NCBI GenBank assembly: GCA_910579615.1
Contig: CAJTUA010000010.1
Coordinates: forward strand, 1-64,000
Direction of reading: 5' to 3'
DNA from: an uncultured Lachnospiraceae bacterium
GTDB taxonomy: Bacteria > Bacillota > Clostridia > Lachnospirales > Lachnospiraceae
Length of the DNA stretch: 64,000 nt
The position numbers and the translations under genes were made by a program. This document shows positions 1 through 8,312 of this stretch, piece after piece; the first letter of the stretch is position 1, and the number at the start of each line of letters is the position of its first letter. The notes beneath the pieces were generated by a model. That model ran no database searches. It was not told the origin of the DNA and saw only the letters and a program-made list of their open reading frames with translations.

Positions 1-643
1 CTCGTAGTTCCCATATTCCTGACTTTTCTGCCTCTATGGCTCTTTTCGTAAAATCAGAAGTAACATCATTAACCTTACGAGTTCCGGTTGAATTAAAAAT
101 TCGTGCCCTAATACAACGAATATGATCATTCATGAAATACTGAAAAGAAAGCAAATCTTGTCCCACTTTACTCACGCCATATGGGTGTAATGGTAATAGT
201 TCTGCTGTTTCTTTAACATATGCTGTACCCCCCCCCCCCCGACAATTTAGCGATTCTCCATATTCCGCACTAGAGCAAGCCACAACCACCATCGGATCAT
301 AATCAGCCTTTATGTATTTACGTGCCTTTTTGATAGCTTCAAATACCGCTACAGTACCATTAATATTAACATCTATTGTTTCCGCCGGACTTACCCAAGA
401 TACTGTCGGATATGACTGCGCAGCCAAATGATAAATCTGTTCCGGCAAATTATCCATTATCAATTCTTCAAGACCATATCCATAACGAAGATCACATTGT
501 ACAAATCGAATAGGTAATGTAATCTGTTCTATATTTTTCTTATTCTTGTGCCAAATACCAATTACATTATGTCCCTCTTTATAAAGGAATTCCACAATAT
601 GTGAACCAACCATCCCCCCAGCGCCCGTTACCAAAACATTCAT
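1..643 (-). CDS. NAD-dependent GDP-sugar dehydratase/epimerase (SDR family), partial
   Basis: Extended short-chain dehydrogenase, read for 214 residues before the left window edge cuts off its C-terminus. A Rossmann TGAGGMVG stretch lies at residues 6-13 and the catalytic YxxxK pair is Y155/K159. The sequence resembles GDP-mannose 4,6-dehydratase and the related GDP-4-keto-6-deoxy reductases. The ATG overlaps the TGA of gmhA (ATGA), so the two are translationally coupled. Following directly on a full GDP-heptose pathway, it probably modifies GDP-D-glycero-D-manno-heptose (a DmhA-like dehydratase) rather than GDP-mannose; this is inference from context. Residues 136-139 are four glycines encoded by a 13-base G run, placed between the conserved SSAEYGE segment and the catalytic tyrosine, where such enzymes normally have no glycine run. 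The frame is open in this sequence. Confidence 0.8.
   Translation of the reverse strand, partial: MNVLVTGAGGMVGSHIVEFLYKEGHNVIGIWHKNKKNIEQITLPIRFVQCDLRYGYGLEELIMDNLPEQIYHLAAQSYPTVSWVSPAETIDVNINGTVAVFEAIKKARKYIKADYDPMVVVACSSAEYGESLNCRGGGGTAYVKETAELLPLHPYGVSKVGQDLLSFQYFMNDHIRCIRARIFNSTGTRKVNDVTSDFTKRAIEAEKSGIWELR
228..240 (-). repeat. Homopolymer tract of 13 G (coding strand)
   Basis: Thirteen consecutive C on the plus strand, read as G inside the dehydratase/epimerase gene. Length 13 keeps the frame; gain or loss of one base would truncate the enzyme before its catalytic tyrosine. It is the longest of three such runs in the polysaccharide cluster and a candidate slipped-strand phase switch. 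Confidence 0.75.
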
Positions 644-1305
644 TCTACTTTTCCTCCAAAAAACTTATCTTCAAGCATCAAACACCAGCAATGATATACC
701 GGAAGATGCAATTCCTGAATCATATACGTTTCTGTTTCTGGAACCCTTACGGCAACATCTGCCACAGTCGCCAATTCACCACCCTTAGCTCCTGTCAATC
801 CAATAACCTTGATGTCAAGTGCTTTTGCAACTACTGTGGCGGACATTACATTCTTACTGTTTCCGCTCGTACTTATTCCGAGGAAAACATCACCAGAACG
901 ACCAAAACTAAAGAGCTGCTGTGCGAATACTCCGAGACCATCCACATCGTTTATATAGGCTGTGGAAAGAGCCTCATGAGCAACCAAGGGTATAGCCATA
1001 AGTCCTCTTTCGAGATTCTTAGCTAAATCCTCTCCACGAACAGGATCAATCTCTTTTAACTTCACAGCCATTTCGGAAGTAACCGGTCTTGGAGTTTTAA
1101 ATCTCTTCATCAGCTCGCCAGCAATGTGTTCACTATCCGCTGCGGAGCCACCATTACCAGCAATCAACAGCTTTCCATCATGCTCATAGCATTCTTCCAT
1201 CACCAGATAGGCATCTATGATTTCCTGCTTTACCGGTCCCAGAACAGGATAGCGTTCCATCAGCAAATCAATGTGTTTCTCAAGACGTGATTCAAAAGTT
1301 CTCAT
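640..1305 (-). CDS. gmhA: Sedoheptulose-7-phosphate isomerase (SIS domain)
   Basis: 221 residues, a single SIS domain of the GmhA family, which converts sedoheptulose 7-phosphate to D-glycero-D-manno-heptose 7-phosphate in the cytosol. The phosphosugar-binding segment GNGGSAADSEH lies at residues 50-60 and a second STSGNSKN segment further on. An AAGGAGGAAT ribosome site precedes the ATG. The gene starts 16 bases after the stop of the HddC-GmhB fusion and overlaps the next gene by ATGA, so it sits inside one operon supplying GDP-heptose. Length is slightly above the usual 190-200 residues. Confidence 0.9.
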   Translation of the reverse strand: MRTFESRLEKHIDLLMERYPVLGPVKQEIIDAYLVMEECYEHDGKLLIAGNGGSAADSEHIAGELMKRFKTPRPVTSEMAVKLKEIDPVRGEDLAKNLERGLMAIPLVAHEALSTAYINDVDGLGVFAQQLFSFGRSGDVFLGISTSGNSKNVMSATVVAKALDIKVIGLTGAKGGELATVADVAVRVPETETYMIQELHLPVYHCWCLMLEDKFFGGKVE

Positions 1306-1321
1306 ATTCCTCCTTCTTTCT

Positions 1322-2620
1322 TTAAAATTGATTCACAAACTCTTCAAGAGAACTAATAGTCACATCTTGCAAATAGTCTGCTACACCAATTAAAGCTGTT
1401 CTGCACCCGGCAGCCTTTCCAGCTTTTATGTCATTTTCACTGTCACCCACCATCCATGACTGGCTCAGGTCTATGTTAAAGTCTTTCTCCGCTTTAAAAA
1501 ACATTCCTGATTTCGGCTTCCGACATTCACATTTGATCTTTAGTTCTGGAATTTCTCCCTCATACCCCTTGAGAGGATGATGCGGGCAGAAGTAGATCCT
1601 GTCTAGGTATGCACCCTGCATTCCCAGAAGTGTCTCCATTTTATTGTGGATTTCCTGCAATTGTTCGTAAGTCACCTCGCCTCGTGCAATTACGGGCTGG
1701 TTAGTCACGACAATCGCAAGATATCCACTCTCGTTAATCTTACGAATCGCAGCCGCCACGCCCGGAAGCAACTCAAATTCCTCGATATTCCGAAGAAATC
1801 CGACATACCTATTAATCGTACCATCCCGGTCGAGGAACACAGCCTTCTGTTTATTCTTAAGGTTCTTAGCTTGTACTCTTCCTTCTCGATAATCAGAACA
1901 TACTGATTCGTATCTGTCCGGTACTCCCATATCCTTGACGTACTCGGGACTATCATAACAGAACATCTTGCCGGTTTCACAAAGCGGTTTTAGAATCTGA
2001 CGGTCGAGATCCACTTTAATAATCTTTCCATTCTGATCTTCTGTACCAATCTTCTCGACATCTACATCAAGCATGTCGAGAACATTTGGATTTATAACAT
2101 GAAGCCCTGCATTAACCCGGTTTCTATACCAGCGGGGTCTCACATCTTCCTTTGTAAGCCATCTATCCACGCTTCCATCCTCACCAGTAATCAGGACACC
2201 GCTGTCATAGGGATGAGAATTTGGGTGCGTAAAGAGAGTTACGAGACCGCCTTTTGATTTGTGGTAATCCACAAAACGGTTAAAGTCTATATCAAAGACG
2301 GAATCGGCATTGAGAAGGAGAAAATCCTCATTAAGTTTGTCCTGCATCTTAAATAATGCGCCTGCATTACCAAGAGGAGTCTCTTCGATAAAATATTCAA
2401 TCGCTACACCGAAAGAAGAACCGTCGCCGAAGTAATTAATGATATGCTCAGCAAGATGAGAAACTGTTATAATGAGATCTGTAAACCCCTGATCCCGTAA
2501 GCATTCTATCTCTCTTTCTAATACCGGTTTTCCTTCAATTTTAATCATCGGCTTAGGTACATCAAAAGCAACGGATGAAATCCTTGTTCCTTTTCCTCCA
2601 GCCATTATTACTGTTTTCAA
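1322..2620 (-). CDS. Heptose-1-P guanylyltransferase fused to heptose-1,7-bisphosphate phosphatase
   Basis: 432 residues with two enzymes. Residues 1 to about 235 form a nucleotidyltransferase of the HddC type, with GGKGTR at residues 8-13 and the KPM segment after it. Residues about 255-430 form a HAD phosphatase of the GmhB type, with the DxD motif at D264/D266 followed by GT. The pair would remove the 7-phosphate of heptose 1,7-bisphosphate and transfer GMP to heptose 1-phosphate, making GDP-D-glycero-alpha-D-manno-heptose. The two steps are separate proteins in the best-known pathway. It overlaps the kinase gene by 4 bases. Guanylyl specificity is inferred from the HddA neighbour; CDP or ADP cannot be excluded from sequence alone. 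Confidence 0.85.
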   Translation of the reverse strand: MKTVIMAGGKGTRISSVAFDVPKPMIKIEGKPVLEREIECLRDQGFTDLIITVSHLAEHIINYFGDGSSFGVAIEYFIEETPLGNAGALFKMQDKLNEDFLLLNADSVFDIDFNRFVDYHKSKGGLVTLFTHPNSHPYDSGVLITGEDGSVDRWLTKEDVRPRWYRNRVNAGLHVINPNVLDMLDVDVEKIGTEDQNGKIIKVDLDRQILKPLCETGKMFCYDSPEYVKDMGVPDRYESVCSDYREGRVQAKNLKNKQKAVFLDRDGTINRYVGFLRNIEEFELLPGVAAAIRKINESGYLAIVVTNQPVIARGEVTYEQLQEIHNKMETLLGMQGAYLDRIYFCPHHPLKGYEGEIPELKIKCECRKPKSGMFFKAEKDFNIDLSQSWMVGDSENDIKAGKAAGCRTALIGVADYLQDVTISSLEEFVNQF

Positions 2621-3633
2621 TTCTCTTCCTCTTCCTTGGATACGTATGCCTCAGGAGTATAATGGATAACTCTTGTGCCATCGTTTTCAAATTCAAACGG
2701 AATATACATCAAATTATTCATTGCTTCTTTTACTTCTTTCTGCTTTTCCGGCTGTACATAGAATACAAGAAATCCGCCACCGCCAGCACCCAATAGTTTT
2801 CCGCCCAATGCGCCAGCCTGTATACCTCTCTCATAAAGACTGTTAATACTATTTGTAGTAATAGCTCCACCAGTCTGTCTTTTTAATCTCCAAGTCTTAT
2901 CGAGCAACCGCCCAAAATCATCAAGATTGCTGTACTTATCTTCTAACACTTTCTCCGCTTCATTTACAAGTTCATACATGGCTTGCAACTGCTTAATCTT
3001 CTCTGTATATCCAGTCGCATTTGCTTTCTGCATCTCAGAACTAAATCTTGTAAATCCGGTGAAGAACATCAGTAAATTATCGCCAAGTTGTTTCTTGCGT
3101 TCAGGGTGGATAATAATTGGTCTAACTTCATAACTGCCATCTTTGTTAAACTCTATGCGATTCATACCTCCAAAAGATGCTGCAATCTGATCCTGCCATC
3201 CTCCAGCTTCCTGACACAATTCACGTTCAAGATATATGGCTTCATCCGCCAGTTTTTTCTTATCAGCATACTTTCCTTTGAGTGCATAAAAAGCATTCAG
3301 CATTCCAACAGCAAATGAAGAAGATGTTCCCAGACCAGACCGTGCCGGAAGGTCTGCTTCATATGTAAGTCTGATTTCATGCATATCAAGCATCTTCATG
3401 GCATTTCTAATCGCTGGATGAACTATTTCTATAGGATCTTTAACTCTTTCAATCTTACTATATGAAAGTTCAGTAGAATAATCGAAGAAGCGAGGGAGAT
3501 GTCTCACTGTTACATAGCAATATTTATCGAAAGTTGTCGAAAGGACAGCCCCACCATACTCACGAAAAAAATTCTCCATATCAGTTCCACCGCCAAAAAA
3601 TGACATCCGGAAAGGGGTCTTTGTTATTATCAT
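2617..3633 (-). CDS. hddA: D-glycero-alpha-D-manno-heptose 7-phosphate kinase (GHMP family)
   Basis: 338 residues, GHMP kinase fold. The ATP-binding motif LPARSGLGTSSS is at residues 95-106, the substrate-side FGGGTD at about 13-19, and a glycine-rich GALGGKLLGAGGGGF segment lies near the C-terminus. It phosphorylates heptose 7-phosphate at O-1 in the alpha configuration, committing the product to the GDP branch rather than the ADP branch of heptose metabolism. It overlaps the fused HddC-GmhB gene, so kinase, phosphatase/guanylyltransferase and isomerase are consecutive. The start has an AGGAGATT ribosome site 10-11 bases upstream. Confidence 0.87.
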   Translation of the reverse strand: MIITKTPFRMSFFGGGTDMENFFREYGGAVLSTTFDKYCYVTVRHLPRFFDYSTELSYSKIERVKDPIEIVHPAIRNAMKMLDMHEIRLTYEADLPARSGLGTSSSFAVGMLNAFYALKGKYADKKKLADEAIYLERELCQEAGGWQDQIAASFGGMNRIEFNKDGSYEVRPIIIHPERKKQLGDNLLMFFTGFTRFSSEMQKANATGYTEKIKQLQAMYELVNEAEKVLEDKYSNLDDFGRLLDKTWRLKRQTGGAITTNSINSLYERGIQAGALGGKLLGAGGGGFLVFYVQPEKQKEVKEAMNNLMYIPFEFENDGTRVIHYTPEAYVSKEEEEN

Positions 3634-3647
3634 CTTTACACAATCTC

Positions 3648-6086
3648 CTATTTTCGTATCCTTTTTCGTAAACTATTGAATCTCACGAGAACAAGTGTAA
3701 TATAATAGAGCAGTGTATTTGAGATTCTATAATGATGTTCCTTATCAAGAACATCATTAGCATCATCCATAAGTCCACTTTTTATCTCTGCAAGTTTATC
3801 ATATTGATTTATTTCAAGGGATTTTATGAATGAAAATTTATCAAAGCCTACAGGCTGACAAAAAGCTCCAAACTCAAAATCTATAAGCATAATTTCTTTA
3901 TTAATCAATACATTTTCATTGTTAAAATCTCCATGTTCCAAGAATAAACTAACTCTGTCCATGGAATTAATTTTTGCAACCCATGATTTGAAGCTCTGTA
4001 GTGTTCTTATCTGTTTTCTATACTTTATAGGCCATGTAAGAAGTAGATTTTCACAAATTTCATCAATGGAATCTTCATTAACATTAACTTCTAAAGCCGC
4101 CTCATTGTAATACCTAGTTAAGATTTCTACAGGAATCATGTTATCGCAAAATATATAATCATCGAAATACTTATACATTACATAATCAAAATTGCTATCG
4201 TATTTTACATTGATCGGGAAATTTATTTGGAATTCTTTCCCAATCATACTCGAAAACACTTTTTGTATAGAAATACTTCTTCGGAGATAAAACCTTTGAA
4301 TATCAGAAAGAGCGATAACAAGTAGGTATTTTGCCCCATTAGAATCTTCAACAATAATCGAAACAGGACATCTTGCCGTAGGTTTTATTTTCTTTACTTC
4401 AATAAATCTATACCCCCCCCCGAAAGCCTTGGCGATTATTCTTTTTATAATCGCAACTTCTGATATAGGGCGAACAAACTTTTTTATGGCTCTTTTAAAA
4501 TTTCTTTTTATAGTTCCTGTAAGAGTTCGTAACGAGAATCCTGCTCTTTGTATGGAACCATTAAAGGCAATCTCTTCTATCGCACCATAATTAGCTTTAT
4601 ATTGGTATTCACCATTGGCCAAAAAAAGCCTCTTTACTTTTGTTTTGATTAAATTGCAGATTGAAAAATAATATAATACTATTCCGATATATCGTCCCCC
4701 ATATTGTATATCATATGACACATTCTCAAAGTATGCATTTTCTCCCATCACATTCAGGAAATTCACTCCAACTATTTCACCGTCCAAATACAACACATCA
4801 GCATCTGTAATGCAATACTTTTTAAGATATTCCTCAGTCGTCAAATGATAATTTGTACCATGGGTATTCATCTTAAACTCAAAATATTTCTCTACGATTG
4901 AACGATCAAAATCATCTTTAAAATGTATCATCTCCACGTCAAAATCATCATTCAACCGTTTCGAATATCGCCTTTGATTGTGTCTCGTATTTTTCCCAAG
5001 AGAGTTAAAATAATCATTCTCATTGTCTGGCAAAATATTCATCCAATGATTATCAGCGGTTAATCCTTTGTAATCATTTTTCGAATACATTAAATTTATA
5101 GAAGAAATTTTAGGATAGCTTTTGAAAATAAAGTCTATCAAATGATTAAACGTCCGCTGCTGAATTGGTGTCAGCCAAACCGCCAATTCCATGATATCTC
5201 CATCTATATGTCCTTGAATAGTAAGAGCCCTATTATTATCTTCAACAACTCCAAAGTTGATAATATTATCAGCGCCGTATTTCATATCCAATCTGTTATG
5301 GATAAAGTTAGGAAATACAGCACTATTATAATCTATCGCCTCTTTCTGGATACAGATTTCAGGTAACTCCGCGCCGTCTATAATATCATTTATTTCATTG
5401 ATCAGTAATTGTTTAAGTGCATTAAGTGAATCGGACTTATCAGTTTTCCCTATGCTTGAATTATAATCGTATATGTCAAACCCACATGGTTGATATTCTC
5501 TAAAAAATTCATAGTCTATCAATTCAAACCTGCCATCCGATTCGAGTGACAAATTGTTACAAGTAAAATCCCCATGTTCATACCATACTTTTACAGTATG
5601 CAATTTTTTTATCTCATTAAAATATTTATTAAAGTTTGATAAACTACAAATCCTCTCTTTATAATTCTCCGGAAAACTTTTTAAAAATTTTTCTTTAATC
5701 TTCTTAACAACTTCTTCCGTAACTATTACTGTCTGGGCTTGCGTTTTATATAAAGCATCCAATTTCTCAGGTGGAATGATACTCTTATGATTCAAGTTAT
5801 AGTCCCGATAAACATATAAAGCATAATATGAATCCATATACTCACCATATGCAAACGGAATAGTCACTGAAAAACAATCGCTATATAATTCAGAAGCTCT
5901 TATAACCCACTCTACTGATCTCTTCAGATAAAACTTCTGAGTGCTTGTATTCGCAATAACGGCATATATTTTGTTGCCTTCACATTCACATATATATTTT
6001 CTGGACCATCTTGATGTATCTTTGAATAAACCTGTCTTTATATCAATAATCTTAAACCCGTGATTTTTTAGTATTTGATAAATCAT
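3648..6086 (-). CDS. Three-domain protein: aminoglycoside-phosphotransferase-like, GNAT, phosphotransferase-like
   Basis: 812 residues. Residues 1 to about 240 resemble the C-lobe of small-molecule kinases, with a Brenner-type HGDFxxxN at H171 and a following LIDYEF metal site. Residues about 245-540 look like a GNAT acyltransferase of the BioF2/CelD type seen in polysaccharide clusters, with an NTRHNQRRYSKRL stretch. Residues about 550-812 repeat the kinase-like half (H718, HGDFNNEN, LIDFEF), and both halves carry a QxFYLxRS and a QPxGFD segment, so they arose by duplication. I know no named family with this order. A 9-base G run encodes FGGGY at residues 555-559, just where the second kinase-like half begins. 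Substrates are unknown; a sugar or lipid hydroxyl in the cluster is a guess. Confidence 0.6.
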   Translation of the reverse strand: MIYQILKNHGFKIIDIKTGLFKDTSRWSRKYICECEGNKIYAVIANTSTQKFYLKRSVEWVIRASELYSDCFSVTIPFAYGEYMDSYYALYVYRDYNLNHKSIIPPEKLDALYKTQAQTVIVTEEVVKKIKEKFLKSFPENYKERICSLSNFNKYFNEIKKLHTVKVWYEHGDFTCNNLSLESDGRFELIDYEFFREYQPCGFDIYDYNSSIGKTDKSDSLNALKQLLINEINDIIDGAELPEICIQKEAIDYNSAVFPNFIHNRLDMKYGADNIINFGVVEDNNRALTIQGHIDGDIMELAVWLTPIQQRTFNHLIDFIFKSYPKISSINLMYSKNDYKGLTADNHWMNILPDNENDYFNSLGKNTRHNQRRYSKRLNDDFDVEMIHFKDDFDRSIVEKYFEFKMNTHGTNYHLTTEEYLKKYCITDADVLYLDGEIVGVNFLNVMGENAYFENVSYDIQYGGRYIGIVLYYFSICNLIKTKVKRLFLANGEYQYKANYGAIEEIAFNGSIQRAGFSLRTLTGTIKRNFKRAIKKFVRPISEVAIIKRIIAKAFGGGYRFIEVKKIKPTARCPVSIIVEDSNGAKYLLVIALSDIQRFYLRRSISIQKVFSSMIGKEFQINFPINVKYDSNFDYVMYKYFDDYIFCDNMIPVEILTRYYNEAALEVNVNEDSIDEICENLLLTWPIKYRKQIRTLQSFKSWVAKINSMDRVSLFLEHGDFNNENVLINKEIMLIDFEFGAFCQPVGFDKFSFIKSLEINQYDKLAEIKSGLMDDANDVLDKEHHYRISNTLLYYITLVLVRFNSLRKRIRK
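4413..4421 (-). repeat. Homopolymer tract of 9 G (coding strand)
   Basis: Nine consecutive C on the plus strand, read as G at the junction between the GNAT domain and the second kinase-like domain of the 812-residue protein. In the present length the frame is open. A one-base slip would leave the first two domains intact and remove the third. Confidence 0.65.
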
Positions 6087-6104
6087 TCTCTCGCAACCTC
6101 ATAT

Positions 6105-7589
6105 TTATTCTTTCTTTGATCTACGGAAGATTTTTAGTTTTCCTATATTTTCAATATTAAACATTATTAGCCCAATACAAGTAGCTATCATAAAAATCGC
6201 TAAGCGTAAAATCTGAGATTCTAAATACATCGCCGCCACAAAAGACATCACTGCAGATATCAGTATTACCGGAATTGTCGTAAAAATTATTCGTATATTA
6301 ATCTTTTTTGTTGTTTCAATATATCCTTTTTTAGTTAATACAGCAAATTGTAAAAGCATTGATACATAGTACGAAATAGAAGTGGCAATAGCCAATCCAT
6401 ATATCCCAAAGAGCTTCGCAAAAAGAAAGTTAAAACTAATATTCACTATTACACCAATAGTATCAATAAAAACCAATATCTTTGTATCCTTTTGAATGTA
6501 AAACATTTTTACCAAATAATTCTTTATGCAGTAAGCAACAATTCCCGGTAGATAACAAATTAACAACACAGATATTAGCTCTATATTTTCTGAAGTGATT
6601 TGTCCACGCCCAAAGACAACAGTTACAATTTCTTTTGAAAAAAAACACATAGTAACTGCTATTGGTATTATAAAACCACACAGTAAATCATAATACCCAT
6701 TAAAAACGACTTTACTTTCATTACTCTTATCAGCCATCATTGGATAAGCGTATGTCGAAATAATATATCCAACCACCCCATAAAGTGCTGTAGCCAACAA
6801 ATTAGCGTAGTTTAAGCTGGCTATTGAGCCTGACTTAAATCCAGAAGCCATCGATTTATCAACAATATAGTTCATCTGGTAAAGAACCGACACTATCAAT
6901 AACGGAAAAGCAGTTTTTGCCATTACTTTTATTCTGTCGTTTTTCATTTTAGTAAATATTTTAAATCTATGAACCTTTTTTATTTTTATAACAATCAGGA
7001 GGATACTAACAATAACTACTGAAGAAATAATTCTGGTAATTATAATCCCCCTTATTTCATATTGCCATAAAAGGCAAAGATAACCAATTACAAAAAAACT
7101 AGATATCACTCCTTCCAATGCCAAAAAAATATATATCTTATTTGCTTGTAGTAACGTGGCGAAATAATTAATTAAAAAAGCGCCATATAGGTTTATTAAA
7201 TTAATTCTAGTGATTAATACAACCTTACTAATCTCATATATATCAAAGAAGCCTGGCACAAGTATTTTTAACAACAATGGGGTAAAGAACTCAGCCAAAA
7301 TAATTATTGCAGTAATAAATAACATTCCCACAGAAAGCAATTTATTTGTGAGTTCAGTTCTTTTCTTTTCATTCTCAGATAAATATACCGGAATAAAAGT
7401 ACAACCCAAAAAAGTTGCAAAAACAGAATATAATTCATTTATCAAGCTATCCTCAAAGGATATAACATCTGATACATATCCAGCTCCATAGTGATAGGCA
7501 ATAAGCATGCTTTTAGCAAATCCCATTAATTTTCCCACAATCAGCAACACAGACATGCTAAAAAATACTTTCAAAAACTTTTTGCTCAT
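6105..7589 (-). CDS. MurJ/MviN-family lipid-linked glycan flippase
   Basis: About 494 residues, nearly all hydrophobic, with a dozen or more membrane segments. The N-terminal pattern (a SxxxLxGKxxGFxKxxLIAYHYG-like arrangement and PVYLSE after the second segment) is that of MviN/MurJ proteins of the MOP exporter superfamily. In this place it most likely flips the undecaprenyl-linked repeat unit, the job usually done by Wzx. ATG 7589 is chosen because AGGGG lies 8 bases upstream; a TTG one codon earlier is also open. A role as the essential lipid II flippase is less likely because the gene lies inside the polysaccharide operon and is strongly A+T-rich. Confidence 0.8.
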   Translation of the reverse strand: MSKKFLKVFFSMSVLLIVGKLMGFAKSMLIAYHYGAGYVSDVISFEDSLINELYSVFATFLGCTFIPVYLSENEKKRTELTNKLLSVGMLFITAIIILAEFFTPLLLKILVPGFFDIYEISKVVLITRINLINLYGAFLINYFATLLQANKIYIFLALEGVISSFFVIGYLCLLWQYEIRGIIITRIISSVVIVSILLIVIKIKKVHRFKIFTKMKNDRIKVMAKTAFPLLIVSVLYQMNYIVDKSMASGFKSGSIASLNYANLLATALYGVVGYIISTYAYPMMADKSNESKVVFNGYYDLLCGFIIPIAVTMCFFSKEIVTVVFGRGQITSENIELISVLLICYLPGIVAYCIKNYLVKMFYIQKDTKILVFIDTIGVIVNISFNFLFAKLFGIYGLAIATSISYYVSMLLQFAVLTKKGYIETTKKINIRIIFTTIPVILISAVMSFVAAMYLESQILRLAIFMIATCIGLIMFNIENIGKLKIFRRSKKE

Positions 7590-7593
7590 CAAC

Positions 7594-8292
7594 TTATCCC
7601 CTATTTATTCTGTGATATATTTTTAGCTTAAGCCATAACGGTAAACTCATAAAAAAATTATTTTTTAACTGCACACCTGAAGCAATAACAAACGCCTCCG
7701 CATATTCGCAGTTAGCAACCATGCCTCTATAGTTGCTCAGCGCAATACCTTTGTTAACATAATCAACATCTGCTACCTGTGATTTATATTGCGCAATCAT
7801 CGTTTTTTTTAATTCGATCACATCGGATATATCAAGATAATCAGAAGGATATCTTAACGGAGTCCACACTTCATACTCATATAGTACCGCTATCGATCTT
7901 TGCTTTTTTATCATCGACTTAAAAATCCAGAACAACACATTATGATCCTTATGACTTTCATAATGATTAGGAACAAAAATATGTGTATACGAACTAATAT
8001 CGAATTTCTTTATAATAGAAGCATTTTCACCTGCCATTTGATCTTCTATATCTAGAAAATAAATATTTCTGAGATTGCATATAGCGGCAACAGACTTTAT
8101 TTCTTCCTTTCGCAAGACCACAAGAAGCGCTTCATCACTATATTCTTCAGTTGTGTGTCCATGCCGCCCATCTGTAATTAATAACACATCAGACTGCTTC
8201 CCATATTTTGCAAGAAGTCCACCACAACCTATGCTTTCATCGTCAGCATGAGGTGCAACAACCAGTATGCTATCGGTAGCCTTGATCTCCAT
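7594..8292 (-). CDS. PIG-L/LmbE-family N-deacetylase
   Basis: 232 residues. The zinc-binding PHADDE motif is at residues 14-19 and the third ligand probably lies in the NHYESHKDH stretch. The family hydrolyses N-acetyl groups of GlcNAc-containing lipids and metabolites. In this cluster it probably deacetylates an N-acetylated sugar of the repeat unit or its lipid-linked precursor. It sits between the flippase (stop codon to next start only a few bases) and the RtcB-like gene. Substrate is inferred, family is clear. Confidence 0.82.
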   Translation of the reverse strand: MEIKATDSILVVAPHADDESIGCGGLLAKYGKQSDVLLITDGRHGHTTEEYSDEALLVVLRKEEIKSVAAICNLRNIYFLDIEDQMAGENASIIKKFDISSYTHIFVPNHYESHKDHNVLFWIFKSMIKKQRSIAVLYEYEVWTPLRYPSDYLDISDVIELKKTMIAQYKSQVADVDYVNKGIALSNYRGMVANCEYAEAFVIASGVQLKNNFFMSLPLWLKLKIYHRINRG

Positions 8293-8312
8293 ACCTCATT
8301 TATTCCCTCCAC

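Noticed and set aside
6105..7589. The MurJ-family gene as the essential lipid II flippase
   Set aside because: It is embedded in the polysaccharide operon and has its unusual base composition, so a dedicated glycan flippase is more likely.
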